Below are positions 12,632 through 22,294 of a DNA stretch of 64,000 nucleotides, in pieces. A program made the position numbers and the translations under genes. The notes under the pieces were generated by a model. It saw only the letters and a list, made by a program, of their open reading frames with translations. It made no database searches and had not been told where the DNA came from. This DNA comes from Xylaria sp. FL1777. Taxonomy: Eukaryota; Ascomycota; Sordariomycetes; Xylariales; Xylariaceae. The stretch lies in the NCBI GenBank assembly GCA_022578965.1, contig MU400526.1, positions 372,001-436,000 on the forward strand. Direction: 5' to 3'. Numbering within the stretch: position 1 is the stretch's first letter; each line of letters starts with the position of its first letter.

Positions 12632-15600
12632 ATGGCGAGCGAGGAAGCTTCGCAATCTAGGGCCCTACCTATTGATTCGCACGATACCGCATTATGTGTA
12701 ATCCCCCCAAAGCGCTTTTGGCCCTTGTTCAATGGTCTACGATCATTGTATGACAAAGCTTATGAGAAGTGGCCACCTCACATCAACCTTGTCTATCCAT
12801 TTGTTCGAGTCGAGAACCTGTCAAGGGCGGTACGCATTCAATTAGTTGTCGTTTTGGCTAATATTTCGCTCTTACGAGCTCCTGTATTATTGTAAGCGGC
12901 AATATCTAACACATGAAATCTTATAGTCCGAAACGATTACTTCGGTCGCATCTCAGATAAGCCTAGACTCTGTCAAGATTCGCCTTAATGCCGCCGATGT
13001 ATTCTCCCATAGACACGATAACACGATATTCATTTATGACAACGATGAAGAGCGAACTGCAAGGCTCTATGATTTGCGACAAGCTGCCTTGAGTGCATTG
13101 GGTCACACTTCAACAATAAACTATCCCATGCACATGACGATTGGACAAAGTCAAGAACTCAACAGCGATTCTCATAAATTTCTCTTAGAAAAAGCGTCTC
13201 TATTACCAGCAGCGGAGTGGACTGTTGACACTTTATGTATTTTGGTTCGAGAGCGTATGAATATTGATGGGAATGCTTTCAGCCAGATGAAGGTCTGGGG
13301 AACCAGTGAGTAACATCCAAAAGTCATTTTCTTCCTCGAGAACCAATGGTAGAAGCATAAATGTTCTATTCTAGGCTGTTCTTGCACTAGAAGTTCTGCA
13401 TACTCCTAAACCCTCTGTGTCCTTGATGTAAAAGGACGAGTTGCTGACTATGAGTCTTGAAGTTGACCTCACTACTTTATCTATTAACAAGGCGGATCCA
13501 TATGGACATTTCGAAAAAAGTAAGCTGCTAATGGACCCAACAGAAAGACTGTCGGAGACTGCCGGGGAAAGTGGCGCTCTCGTAAACTTCCCATATACTC
13601 TATCGGATGAAGGGAAATGGGTTTCGCATCAGTTCTCTTCTGCACAAGCCCCAAAAGAGAGCGATATTGATTCTTTAACCATTGCGAGTTATAATGTCTT
13701 AGCGGAGTTCAAATACCCCCCTTCGAAAACTAGATACCCACTCATTATCCAGAATATTCTACAGGAAGCGATTTTGGCCCACGTTCTGGTGTTGCAGGAA
13801 GTTACTGATGACTTCCTTTCCTTCATTTGTCATAATGACGATATCCGCAAACACTACCGATTCATCAGCCATGGGCCGCCCGACCAAGACGACATCGAAC
13901 CACTTCCAAACCACCTGAATGTCGTGGTATTCAGCAGATGGCCCTTCTCCTGGACTTGGTTATCGTTTTATAGGCGTCATAAAGGCTCCATGATCATAAC
14001 GTTTGCGAATATTGGAAAGCAGGAAGGTGATATCTTTCTACCAGCCATTCTATCAACCGTCCACTTAACTTGCGGTCTTACCGATGGCTCTGTTTCATCA
14101 AAGAAGCTGGAGCTTCAAACTATTATCACTTACCTATCAGAGAACTATTCACGGAACCCCTGGATTCTGGCCGGTGACTTCAACATTACTACTAGCTCTT
14201 ATTCTATCGAAGCAGCATTTAAGAAGAAAGCAATATCGTCGCAAACAATCGCATATCTGAAGGGGCTTGAGAATACTCTCAACAAATCCGGACTAGTGGA
14301 CGCCTGGACGTCTGCTCGAGTTCAGTACGGCGATTTCATGGATTTCGAACAAGACTTTGAGCATCAGGCGGGGACCTATGAAGGAGAACAAGGAGCCACA
14401 TTTGATCCCACTGTGAACGATCTAGCAGCGCAGATCGTCGGCAACGGGTTCAATAATAGGCCCCAAAGGTATGACCGGATACTCGTGAAAGGAGAATATT
14501 TCCTTGTCACTAGTTTTACTATGTTTGGTCGAAGGCTAGACTATCTGCATGAAAGTATTACGGGAGGTGCGAACGACTTTGAAGATGAACTGAAGAGCAG
14601 ACTTTCCTACGCTAGTGATCATTGGGGAGTCAGATGCTCTTTGAAAATCAACCGGCGAGGAGACGATAGTCAAACCGAGGACATCTCTAAGCTCTCCGTA
14701 CCGGTACGCCTTAGCCCAGCCCAGGACTCTCTAAACAATCTTTCAGAGCTCAAGAACTGTCTCGATAGATTGAACGTCTTTCCTTCGAGGGCAGATGTTG
14801 TGAGACGGAAAGAAGCATTCGAGTTGCTAAAAAATGTCGTGCTGGAGAATGACACCACTACAGCACGAGGAAAACCCACTTTTGTTCTCGTCCCAGTTGG
14901 ATCTTATGGACTCGGCGTTTGGACAGTATCATCAGATATCGACTGTCTTTGCATCGGACCTATCAGTGCCAAAACCTTCTTTTCCCTGGCCATTCAAAGA
15001 ATTCGCAAGGCCGAGGACAGAGGTATCAGACTCCGGAGGAGAGTAAATGCCCACTCTGGGACTATGCTTGAGCTCGAGGTTTTGGACGTCAAGATGGACC
15101 TACAATACTGTCCCTCAACAATTATTGCTGAGTCTTGGCCTCACGTTATGCGACTACCTGCCAGCGATCCTGTTTTTGCCTTACCAACTCAGACGTTAGC
15201 GAAATTGAAACCGGCGAGGGATATGTACTACATTCGGCGGACTATTCCTGACTATGCTGCTTTTCGAAATGCCTACCATGTGATTAGACATTGGGCGAAG
15301 CAGCGCGGTATTTACTCAGCAAAATTTGGCCTGTTAAGCGGGATCCAGATCTCGGTGTTACTGTCTCGAGTTTGCAAGCTGTTATCGCACGAGGGGATGC
15401 CCGTTCCTTTACCATCCATTTTGACAACCTTCTTCCACCATTATGCAAACTTCGATTGGACCACACAGCTAGTATTCGATCCATTCTTCCATAAACAGCT
15501 TCGGTATGTACGCACAACCAGAGAACCAATGGCTGTTCTCGGATTCTATCCTCCTAGTCTCAATACGGCGCTTAATGCGTCTCTACCTTCGGTATGGACA

Positions 15601-16646
15601 ATCTCCAACGAGTTCAAACGAGCGAGCACACTACTATCGCAAGAGAGTATGACCTGGACAACCTTCTTAAGCGCGACCCAGGGATCTGTAGAGTTTCTAG
15701 CCTCATTTAAGACCTTTATCAAGATTGATGCTCAATTCTGGGGGGTTTCTTTGGCAAAAGGCAGCAGCTTTGTCGGTTGGCTAGAGTCCAGATGTGTGAT
15801 GCTTTTAGTTGGTAAGTCTCATCACATCACAACTCACTAAGATGGCACTAATTCAAATTTAATTCAGATCTCAATCGGCGTCTTCCTAATATTCATGCTC
15901 GGATTTGGCCTGCACGGTTCGTCGATGAAGGCGTTTCCGATGATGAAACAGACTATCAAGGCTATTATCTGATCGGCTTGAATAAGTTGGAGGGATCTAA
16001 CGATGAGTCCATGTCTAGGGACGACATGAAGACAGTGCTAGGCTCGTTAAATGCTGCTCTGCAAAAGTTCGAAGGACAAATCCGGGGCGATGAGAAATAT
16101 TTCGACCCTAATAGCTCATGGATGAGCGCATCTCTCACTAGCCGGTCGGAACTTGGAAGACTGCAGCTTGACAGCCGTGAATGGGGTGACTACACAATTG
16201 GCGACGATGGCTTCGATGAAGAAGAGGAGGAGGAGGAAGAAGAAGAAGAGATGCCGGGCTCCGATGACGAGGGGCGCAGAGATTCAGAAGCACCTGCTGG
16301 TAAATCAAAATCAAAGAATAAGGCAGTAGTTGCGAGCCATCCTGCGCGCCCAGCATATCACGGAAAATTCCGCTCTTCAGCTGATGTTATCAATAGGATA
16401 CGTTGGGATCCGAACATGGATAGCGGTGACTACATTGTAGGTTACGAAGACCGGTTCTTGGGTACGAAAGAGAGGGCGCTTGATACGTGGAAGTCGGAGC
16501 AAACGGATGAGGAATTCATTCCGCAGCATCGAATTCTGTACTTCAAGCGAAAGAGTGATGGAATGATTGTATGGGACCGGAAAGAGAGGCGGGATACTGT
16601 GTTTGGGAGCGGCATCAGCAGCATCAGCAGCATCAACGCCGGGTAA
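12632..16646 (+). CDS. Four-domain RNA-end repair protein: 2H phosphoesterase, EEP phosphoesterase, PAP-like nucleotidyltransferase, MJ1316 domain (1,234 aa)
   Basis: Four exons (12632-12829, 12927-13305, 13463-15811, 15868-16646) give 1,234 residues. Residues about 15-190 form a 2H phosphoesterase with H50-I-N52 and H135-M-T137. Residues about 260-590 form an endonuclease/exonuclease/phosphatase (EEP) fold with N270, E305, D431-x-N433 and S577-D578-H579. Residues about 610-930 form a poly(A)-polymerase-type nucleotidyltransferase with GSYGLGVWTVSSDID (D684, D686) and a likely third Asp at D738. After an acidic poly-Glu linker near 1093-1104, residues about 1145-1225 form an MJ1316 (DUF504) domain, with VGYEDR and FIPQHRI. 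The MJ1316 family is predicted to recognise RNA cyclic-phosphate ends. The combination suggests opening or trimming of damaged RNA ends and then nucleotide addition; this is inference. The third exon is joined through a 157-bp intron with a CTGAC branch site. The ATG at 12632 is preferred to the in-frame one at 12563 because the family-like sequence begins there. Confidence 0.9.
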
Positions 16647-18226
16647 AAGGATGGCAGTAATTCTAACACATGCCTGCTTTTGGAAACAATGATAGGATAC
16701 TGGCAGTGAAGAAAATGCGGTGAAGTGATAAAGAGTCACGTTGGAGATCATTTGTATAAGCGGAGTGATCTCCCAACCCAACCCAAAGAAAAGTAGAGCG
16801 CTTATTGGCTGCCGCTTTTAGCACGCCATCTCACCGCTTCTATCCATATGCTTATCCAGATATTAGGAAGTCAACCTTCGAGTTCCATATTCTGCTCACC
16901 GTGGGTAGATCCTGGATTTGGAGATCACCTGATCCTACTCTCATGCAGGGCGTCCCGTCTTATCCTTGCCGAACGTGGTCGACCGTTTTATCCCACGTCG
17001 AAGTACTGGTACCAGCCCTCTGGTCCTCTCCCTCTTCGCCCCTAATAGTGCGACTTTCCCCAATGGAGTAATATATTCTAGAGACGGAGTTACGGAGTAC
17101 AGGTACCGGGACGTGAAGGATGACATCCCAAGGTATCCCGCAAGGTGTTGCGCTTACCACCCCACGAGATGTGCTTGCTTACTGCATGTGCATGAACGCT
17201 TGTGATTTACCTTTAGAGGTAGACCGGATCGAAGAGATTCTGGTAACCCCCATGCTAACTCTAAGGCTTAATCAGTCATCTACACTCTTACTGTCCATTA
17301 TCCGGACCAATATCCCCTCTAATGCTACCTAACAAACGGTGCTTTCGATGTCTCCGAGTTTTGCTCCTATTCGTGGAAACCGCCTATCTACATACAATTA
17401 TGGGCTTGGGCCAACTACCTACAGTTCTGTACTTGGCACTCTTGGTAACGGACTGCTAGGTATCGACTTATCGCTGATTCTTCCATAACAGAACGATGAT
17501 CCCAGCCGCGTCTGAGCGCATATGTCATACGAGATGACTGACAAGTCGAAACATAATGAGGCTTCTCTGTTCTCACTAAACAGCGAAATCCTCGAAGTTG
17601 AAAACCACGAATCTTACTCCCTGTATCTATTCTATACTCGGTGCTTATACTTGCACCATATAATGCAACCATTCAGAATAAATACGTTCCTTAGCGGGTT
17701 CATACATTAGATATTGAAGATGAAAGATCTCATTTCCTAAGCCGTGGCCATCTAGGAGGATATATATATATCAAAGTCCAAGCCGACTTATAGCGCTTGG
17801 AGTGAGATCAATTACGAGTGTTTCGGCTGCCATAAGACCTTCAATGTATTATATAATCTAGATCTTTCGTTGACGAAGCTAACCTCAGCGTAGGATCAGA
17901 CGTCAATAAGCTATTCGCCGCCGTTCGATCTTCAGCATGTCATACACTTACAACCGGCAGGGAGTGTAGTGATTTATTGAATATAAACATTCCGAAAGGT
18001 TTAGTTGTAATCCTCAATTCGCCACATAGGAGGATAGCATTCAACATGAGGGTTCTCTAGAGCCTGAGTATTTGTCTTGACGTCATTAACCTCAAAGAGT
18101 CGTGTGTCCGGACACCCACCCTCACAGGCTTCTGGAAACTATATACCAAAATCAGTGGAGCGGACAGAGGCTTTTTACCTCATCATGTTTTTTTCTTTAA
18201 GAATCGCATATCGAAAATTGCATAAC
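16647..18226. other. Intergenic region before the SDR gene
   Basis: Several short frames of 60-90 codons occur on both strands (16805-17332 in particular), but none has a recognisable motif or a supported splice pattern. A (TA)n tract at 17759-17770 could serve as a TATA element for the downstream SDR gene, although it lies about 460 bp from the chosen start. Confidence 0.5.
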
Positions 18227-19189
18227 ATGCTTGGCTCTAGCAATAAGTTCGATCCCAATACCGATATCCCGGACCTAAGCGGCCGCATGTACGTAGTCAC
18301 AGGCGGGAGCGCGGGCATCGGCTACGGCATCGCGGCACACATCCTACAGCACAACTGCGCGAGGCTATACATAATGGGCAAGAAAGAGCAGCACTTGGCC
18401 GAAGCACACAATTCACTGCAGAAGTACGGCCACGTATCCCGCGTCGAGCTGATCCAATGCGACTTTGAGGACCTGCAGCAGACCTACGAGGTATCCAAGA
18501 AGCTCGCCTCGCAACTGCAGCGCCTCGACGCACTGGTCCTCAACGCCGGGATCGGCGTCGGCCCGTACGCTGTGACGAAGGACGGGCTGGACTCGCACAT
18601 GCAGGTGAACGTGATCGCGCAGCATCATCTAATGCGGACTCTGCTGCCCATCCTCATCGCCACGCCGGAGAGTAGGTTGTGCTTCCAGTCGTCGGAGTTG
18701 CACCGCTTCGGCACAAGCGACGTCGAGTTCTGCAGCGTTGAAGAGATCAATAGGGACATCGGGCCCACTAAGCTATACGCGCGCACCAAGCTTGCGCAGG
18801 TCCTGCTTTGCCGCGGGTTGCACCGCCGCAAGATGCGTGGTGAGCTTGGACTCGCGCCCGCTCGGGACCCCTGGATCAACGCCACGCATCCCGGGGGTGT
18901 CGCGACTGATCAGCCCGATCAAGCCGTCGAAGCGTACGGAACTCTGGGCAACATTGGTGTCCATGCCGTATGGCCGTTTTTGAAGGATCCCGTGGAGAAT
19001 GGCTGCCGGTCTATACTCTTCGCTGCGACGAGTGACGCCGTGGACGAGCAGAAGATCGATGGCGAGTATATTGTGCCCGACTGCAAGATCACGAGTCCAA
19101 GTGATCAGGCGCAGGACGAAGAGTTGCAGGATAGATGTTGGGATTTGGTCGAAGATATTCTGGAGCAGAAGCTTGGGGTGTCTTATTAG
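18227..19189 (+). CDS. Short-chain dehydrogenase/reductase (retinol dehydrogenase/WWOX-like), about 320 aa
   Basis: A classical Rossmann-fold SDR in one exon. It has the cofactor motif TGGSAGIG (residues 25-32), NAG at 106-108 and the catalytic Y184-A-R-T-K188. The late segment HPGGVATDQPDQ is also typical. Length and order match the large fungal group annotated as retinol dehydrogenase or WW-domain-oxidoreductase-like, which are NAD(P)-dependent oxidoreductases of mostly unknown substrate. The frame stays open 50 codons further upstream, so starts at 18185 or 18077 are possible. The 18227 ATG is preferred because family similarity starts at PDLSGRMYVVTGG. The coding region is visibly richer in G and C than the surrounding DNA. 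No biosynthetic cluster surrounds it. Confidence 0.9.
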   Translation: MLGSSNKFDPNTDIPDLSGRMYVVTGGSAGIGYGIAAHILQHNCARLYIMGKKEQHLAEAHNSLQKYGHVSRVELIQCDFEDLQQTYEVSKKLASQLQRLDALVLNAGIGVGPYAVTKDGLDSHMQVNVIAQHHLMRTLLPILIATPESRLCFQSSELHRFGTSDVEFCSVEEINRDIGPTKLYARTKLAQVLLCRGLHRRKMRGELGLAPARDPWINATHPGGVATDQPDQAVEAYGTLGNIGVHAVWPFLKDPVENGCRSILFAATSDAVDEQKIDGEYIVPDCKITSPSDQAQDEELQDRCWDLVEDILEQKLGVSY

Positions 19190-19422
19190 ACACGAAGTAG
19201 TATGAAAGCCATGAGTATGATTGTACGAGTATTATATTGGATGTACCGAGCTACCTTGATATATCAAAAATCTAAGTCAGCCATAACTGCTTGGGAATTC
19301 ACGCCGAGTATCCTTCTTTTTCGGGCGTTTGGTATTGTGTCTATAGCATATTGCATATATTCTTCGACCTCTGTTCATGGATCACACCAGACAGCTTCTA
19401 CTCCCTTCCCAATTCTATTCTA

Positions 19423-19713
19423 TTATAAGACCATTGCGCTCGCACCGGCAGTATCTTTAGTCTTCTGTGCGATGCCATTACTAGCTTTCCCCTCTTCCAT
19501 CTTCCCGGGCTTTTCCCCCTGCGCCTTTGCGGCCTCCTGGTCGTTTCTTGTAGACTGCGTAAGGCTGTTAGGTACGTGGTAAGAAGTATAGGGGCGATGA
19601 GTCCATGTGCTTACACCTTGGGGAGCTTCGTACACACCACTGGAAAACTCTGTGGTCGCCATCGCCTCCGAGGCTCCTTGGTCGAACGTCTCGTTTGAGT
19701 TTTTACTAGACAT
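19423..19713 (-). CDS. Small hydrophilic protein of unknown function (96 aa)
   Basis: I do not recognise this protein. The frame begins MSSKNSNETFDQG and is rich in Ser, Thr, Lys, Glu and Gly, with no membrane segment or signal peptide, so it is probably disordered. A possible 51-bp intron (donor GTGTAAGC, acceptor CTAACAG) lies in the middle and would shorten the product. The gene would converge on the SDR gene, with the stop codons about 230 bp apart. The composition is protein-like, but no domain supports it. The antisense frame over the same region is treated as a shadow. Confidence 0.35.
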   Translation of the reverse strand: MSSKNSNETFDQGASEAMATTEFSSGVYEAPQGVSTWTHRPYTSYHVPNSLTQSTRNDQEAAKAQGEKPGKMEEGKASNGIAQKTKDTAGASAMVL

Positions 19714-19749
19714 CGTAATAATCCGTTTCGAGAGATGTAATATATTCAC

Positions 19750-20226
19750 GTAGTGTTTGTTTAATGTTTTGTGGTAGTTGTGGTTAGATATTTTTATGTC
19801 GCACGCGTCACCACACCGATCGCAAGAGTTAAATATGCCCGTTCAACTATGAACTCGCCATCTGCGGAGACATGGATTGTCCCTACATTTCTGACGATGT
19901 GTCTACGTCAGGGCGACGAAAGGGTGCGGAGCGTTACGTGTGCGGGCGTTACAGTTGATCGCCGAAGACTACGCTCTCTGAGGAAGTCATTATTACTTCT
20001 TCATAAGCTTGCCTCGACGCAACCTAATAGCACGAAGACTTACATTTGTATTGACATCCAATTGGATCAACGCCCCATTTATTAAAATAATTTTAAAAGT
20101 ATTGTGTTTTTAAATACCGTCTTCATTGTGTTCGCTAGCATTATCCAGGAGTCCTTCCACAGGTAAGCTCATGCCGCGACTGTTCTCAATCCGTAACTAA
20201 GCCATACTGCAATCAATGAGACCGGA
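19750..20226. other. Intergenic region
   Basis: Mixed-composition DNA between the small minus-strand frame and the hemerythrin gene. It contains an A/T-rich patch at 20080-20120 and nothing else recognisable. Confidence 0.5.
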
Positions 20227-21040
20227 TCACCGGTCGGAATTTCCAACGCCATGCTCCTTATGGCCAATATCAGGCATTTTCTTCTCCGGAAACTTTGTAA
20301 AGAGTAGATCCCTGAGTTTGTCGATAGGTGCTGTCATAAGACCGACGACAGTCTCAAACGGAGGCTTATTAGGGCTGGAAGGGTGCGACCGCGTCGGGGT
20401 AAACATTTTAGCCCTTTCAAATGTACGACTTAGCTCTTTCGACTCGGACAAGCTAAGTTCATTCTCAAGCTTGACGAGATCCTGCTCCTCCTCTTCCTTG
20501 ATATGCGCCTGAAGATCCTCGAATAGCAATTTCAGTGTTGAGATATAATCACCGTCCTGAGGCTTGAGCTTTTGGAACTCGTATAGCTGCTCCTTAATCT
20601 GCAGTTTAGAAATAAGAGTTAATGATAAATTCCGTGACTAGATGCACCCAGAACATCAGGCCCAGAGTACTTACATTCTGATGTTGAGCCCGGTCGTTGT
20701 CGGCGATGGCCTGGCCATCTGGTATATCTCTCTCGAATGCCGGATAAACCACAATCTCCTCTGCTATGGAGTGGCGGGCTAATTCCCATATGAAGGCATT
20801 CCCGTAACGTTCCTGCTCGTCTGGGTTCTTTGAATTAACAACGCGGTTATAGTAATCCTTGAGCTGGTGGTGGTCTTCCTTGATTGCGTCGCTGACTTTC
20901 CATATCTGACTAGCCCCAAGCGACTCTACTTTGCCGCCCGGGAAATGGGATTCAGCGTAACGCCGTCGCAAGATGGGTACCGGTGCCCGGAGCCCGCGCG
21001 AAACGGTGCAGTGGCTTAGGCGAACAGACCGTGACAGCAT
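20227..21040 (-). CDS. Hemerythrin-like (HHE) domain protein with probable mitochondrial presequence, 245 aa
   Basis: Two exons (21040-20675 and 20598-20227) give 245 residues. The first 35 or so residues are rich in Arg and Ser and lack acidic residues (MLSRSVRLSHCTVSRGLR), as in a mitochondrial targeting peptide. The iron-ligand pattern of a four-helix hemerythrin bundle follows: EDHHQL, ARHSIAEEIVVYPAFE, RAQHQN and HIKEEEEQDL. The intron is phase 0 and falls directly after RAQHQN. Hemerythrin-domain proteins bind a diiron or oxygen-sensing centre; the fungal members are mostly uncharacterised, and a role in redox or iron homeostasis is only inferred. The C-terminal third is Pro/Ser-rich and ends HKEHGVGNSDR. 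Confidence 0.88.
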
Positions 21041-21514
21041 TTCGAATAGATTATGAATCCACTTAGCAATTTAGTGTTGAAATGCGATTATTTAGAGATT
21101 CTATGATCTACACGGCGCAATCTAAAGCGAAATATTTGATATAATCTAATTTTATTCTACATGGGGGCAGGTGCTTTGATGAGTCTATGACGATGATTAG
21201 CGTCATCTTTGCACGTCACGACAGTTACGGTACTATGGGTTAGTGAATCGAGCACTCCCGATGACCATCCTAGGGAGTGGTAGGGGTAGAACACTACGGG
21301 TGCCGCCAAAACAATTCACGAAATTGATTTAGTGGCTATAAATTAATCCACTGCTAGAGTAGCTCAATAGGAAAAACCACCCAAGTAGCGGTACTGTTCC
21401 ATAAAGCATCATGGTGTTATGAGTGAGTGTTGAGCGACATATACTAAAAGAGTGGACTCGGCTATATTCGAAACTCAAGGGCAGTGAGTGACTTCTAGTC
21501 TTCTCTTACACCAA
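21041..21514. other. Intergenic region
   Basis: This holds the upstream region of the hemerythrin gene and the downstream region of the methyltransferase gene. Nothing else was recognised. Confidence 0.5.
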
Positions 21515-22294
21515 TCACAATTTCTTCGTAGCTTTCACCATGGCGATACCAGGCTCTCGAAGGAATGACTCCCAGAGCTTGGGGTTCTCCTTGACAACTT
21601 GGGTATTTTCGTACGGCTCGACTTGTACGTCGACCAGTCCAAACTTCTCATAAATCTCCGTAGAGCCGGAGTAAGTCGCCTCCATGCTTGCAGCCTCGAT
21701 GGCGGTATTGAAGGAGTTAAAGGCATACCGAAATTTCACCCCGTCGGGGATGTCCTCGAAGTCCTTGAAGATAACGCCCAGCTCGCCCGTTTGCATAGCG
21801 GGCGACCGCGGATTGCAGCAGCGAACACTAAGAAAGCGGCCCCCGGGCTTCAGGTATTTTTCAATGTTACTGAACATGCTTTCGAGCACGGCTATGCTGT
21901 CTGCGTGATCCAAGGGCCAGTTGGCCATGACTATGTCGTATTGTGGTTTCAACGGGAGGTGATCTAGTGGCTTCGAGATGTCTGCGTTAAACCAGCGCAT
22001 CACGTCGCGGTTCAAGGCCGTCTCCGCCTTTTGGCCTTCGCGCATCATTTCGTCGGAGATATCGACGATATCTACAGCTGCCGCACCGGCATCAATAGCA
22101 TAACGGGCTTTGATCCCGGAGCCACCGGCTAGGTCGAGAATTACGGCACCGGTAGCGTCACCTAGCGCCGAGATGAAGAGCTCGTTATCAAGACGAATAA
22201 GGGGCGAGTTGGCAGACCACCAAGTGTCATAATTAGCCGCTTCCGCATTGTATTCCTTTCTTAAAACGTCACCCATTATGTGATGTCTAGTCAA
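21515..22294 (-). CDS. Class I SAM-dependent methyltransferase, 259 aa
   Basis: A single-exon gene with a Rossmann-type SAM-binding core. Motif I is VILDLAGGSG (residues 51-60), the acidic loop is VDIVDISDEM, motif II lies in YDIVMANWPLDH, and the post-II segment is YLKPGGRFLSVRC. The length is typical of small free-standing methyltransferases (Methyltransf_11/25 type). The substrate cannot be told from sequence. An alternative start, MGDVLRKEYN, lies six codons downstream at 22276. The gene is tandem with the hemerythrin gene on the same strand, with 474 bp between them, so nothing suggests co-transcription. Confidence 0.88.
   Translation of the reverse strand: MTRHHIMGDVLRKEYNAEAANYDTWWSANSPLIRLDNELFISALGDATGAVILDLAGGSGIKARYAIDAGAAAVDIVDISDEMMREGQKAETALNRDVMRWFNADISKPLDHLPLKPQYDIVMANWPLDHADSIAVLESMFSNIEKYLKPGGRFLSVRCCNPRSPAMQTGELGVIFKDFEDIPDGVKFRYAFNSFNTAIEAASMEATYSGSTEIYEKFGLVDVQVEPYENTQVVKENPKLWESFLREPGIAMVKATKKL

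Noticed and set aside
13306..13462. Frame break between the 2H and EEP parts of the RNA-repair gene
   Set aside because: Acceptors near 13390 give a single in-frame stop and looked like a broken gene. A 157-bp intron with a GTGAGT donor, a CTGAC branch site and acceptor at 13462 restores the frame cleanly.
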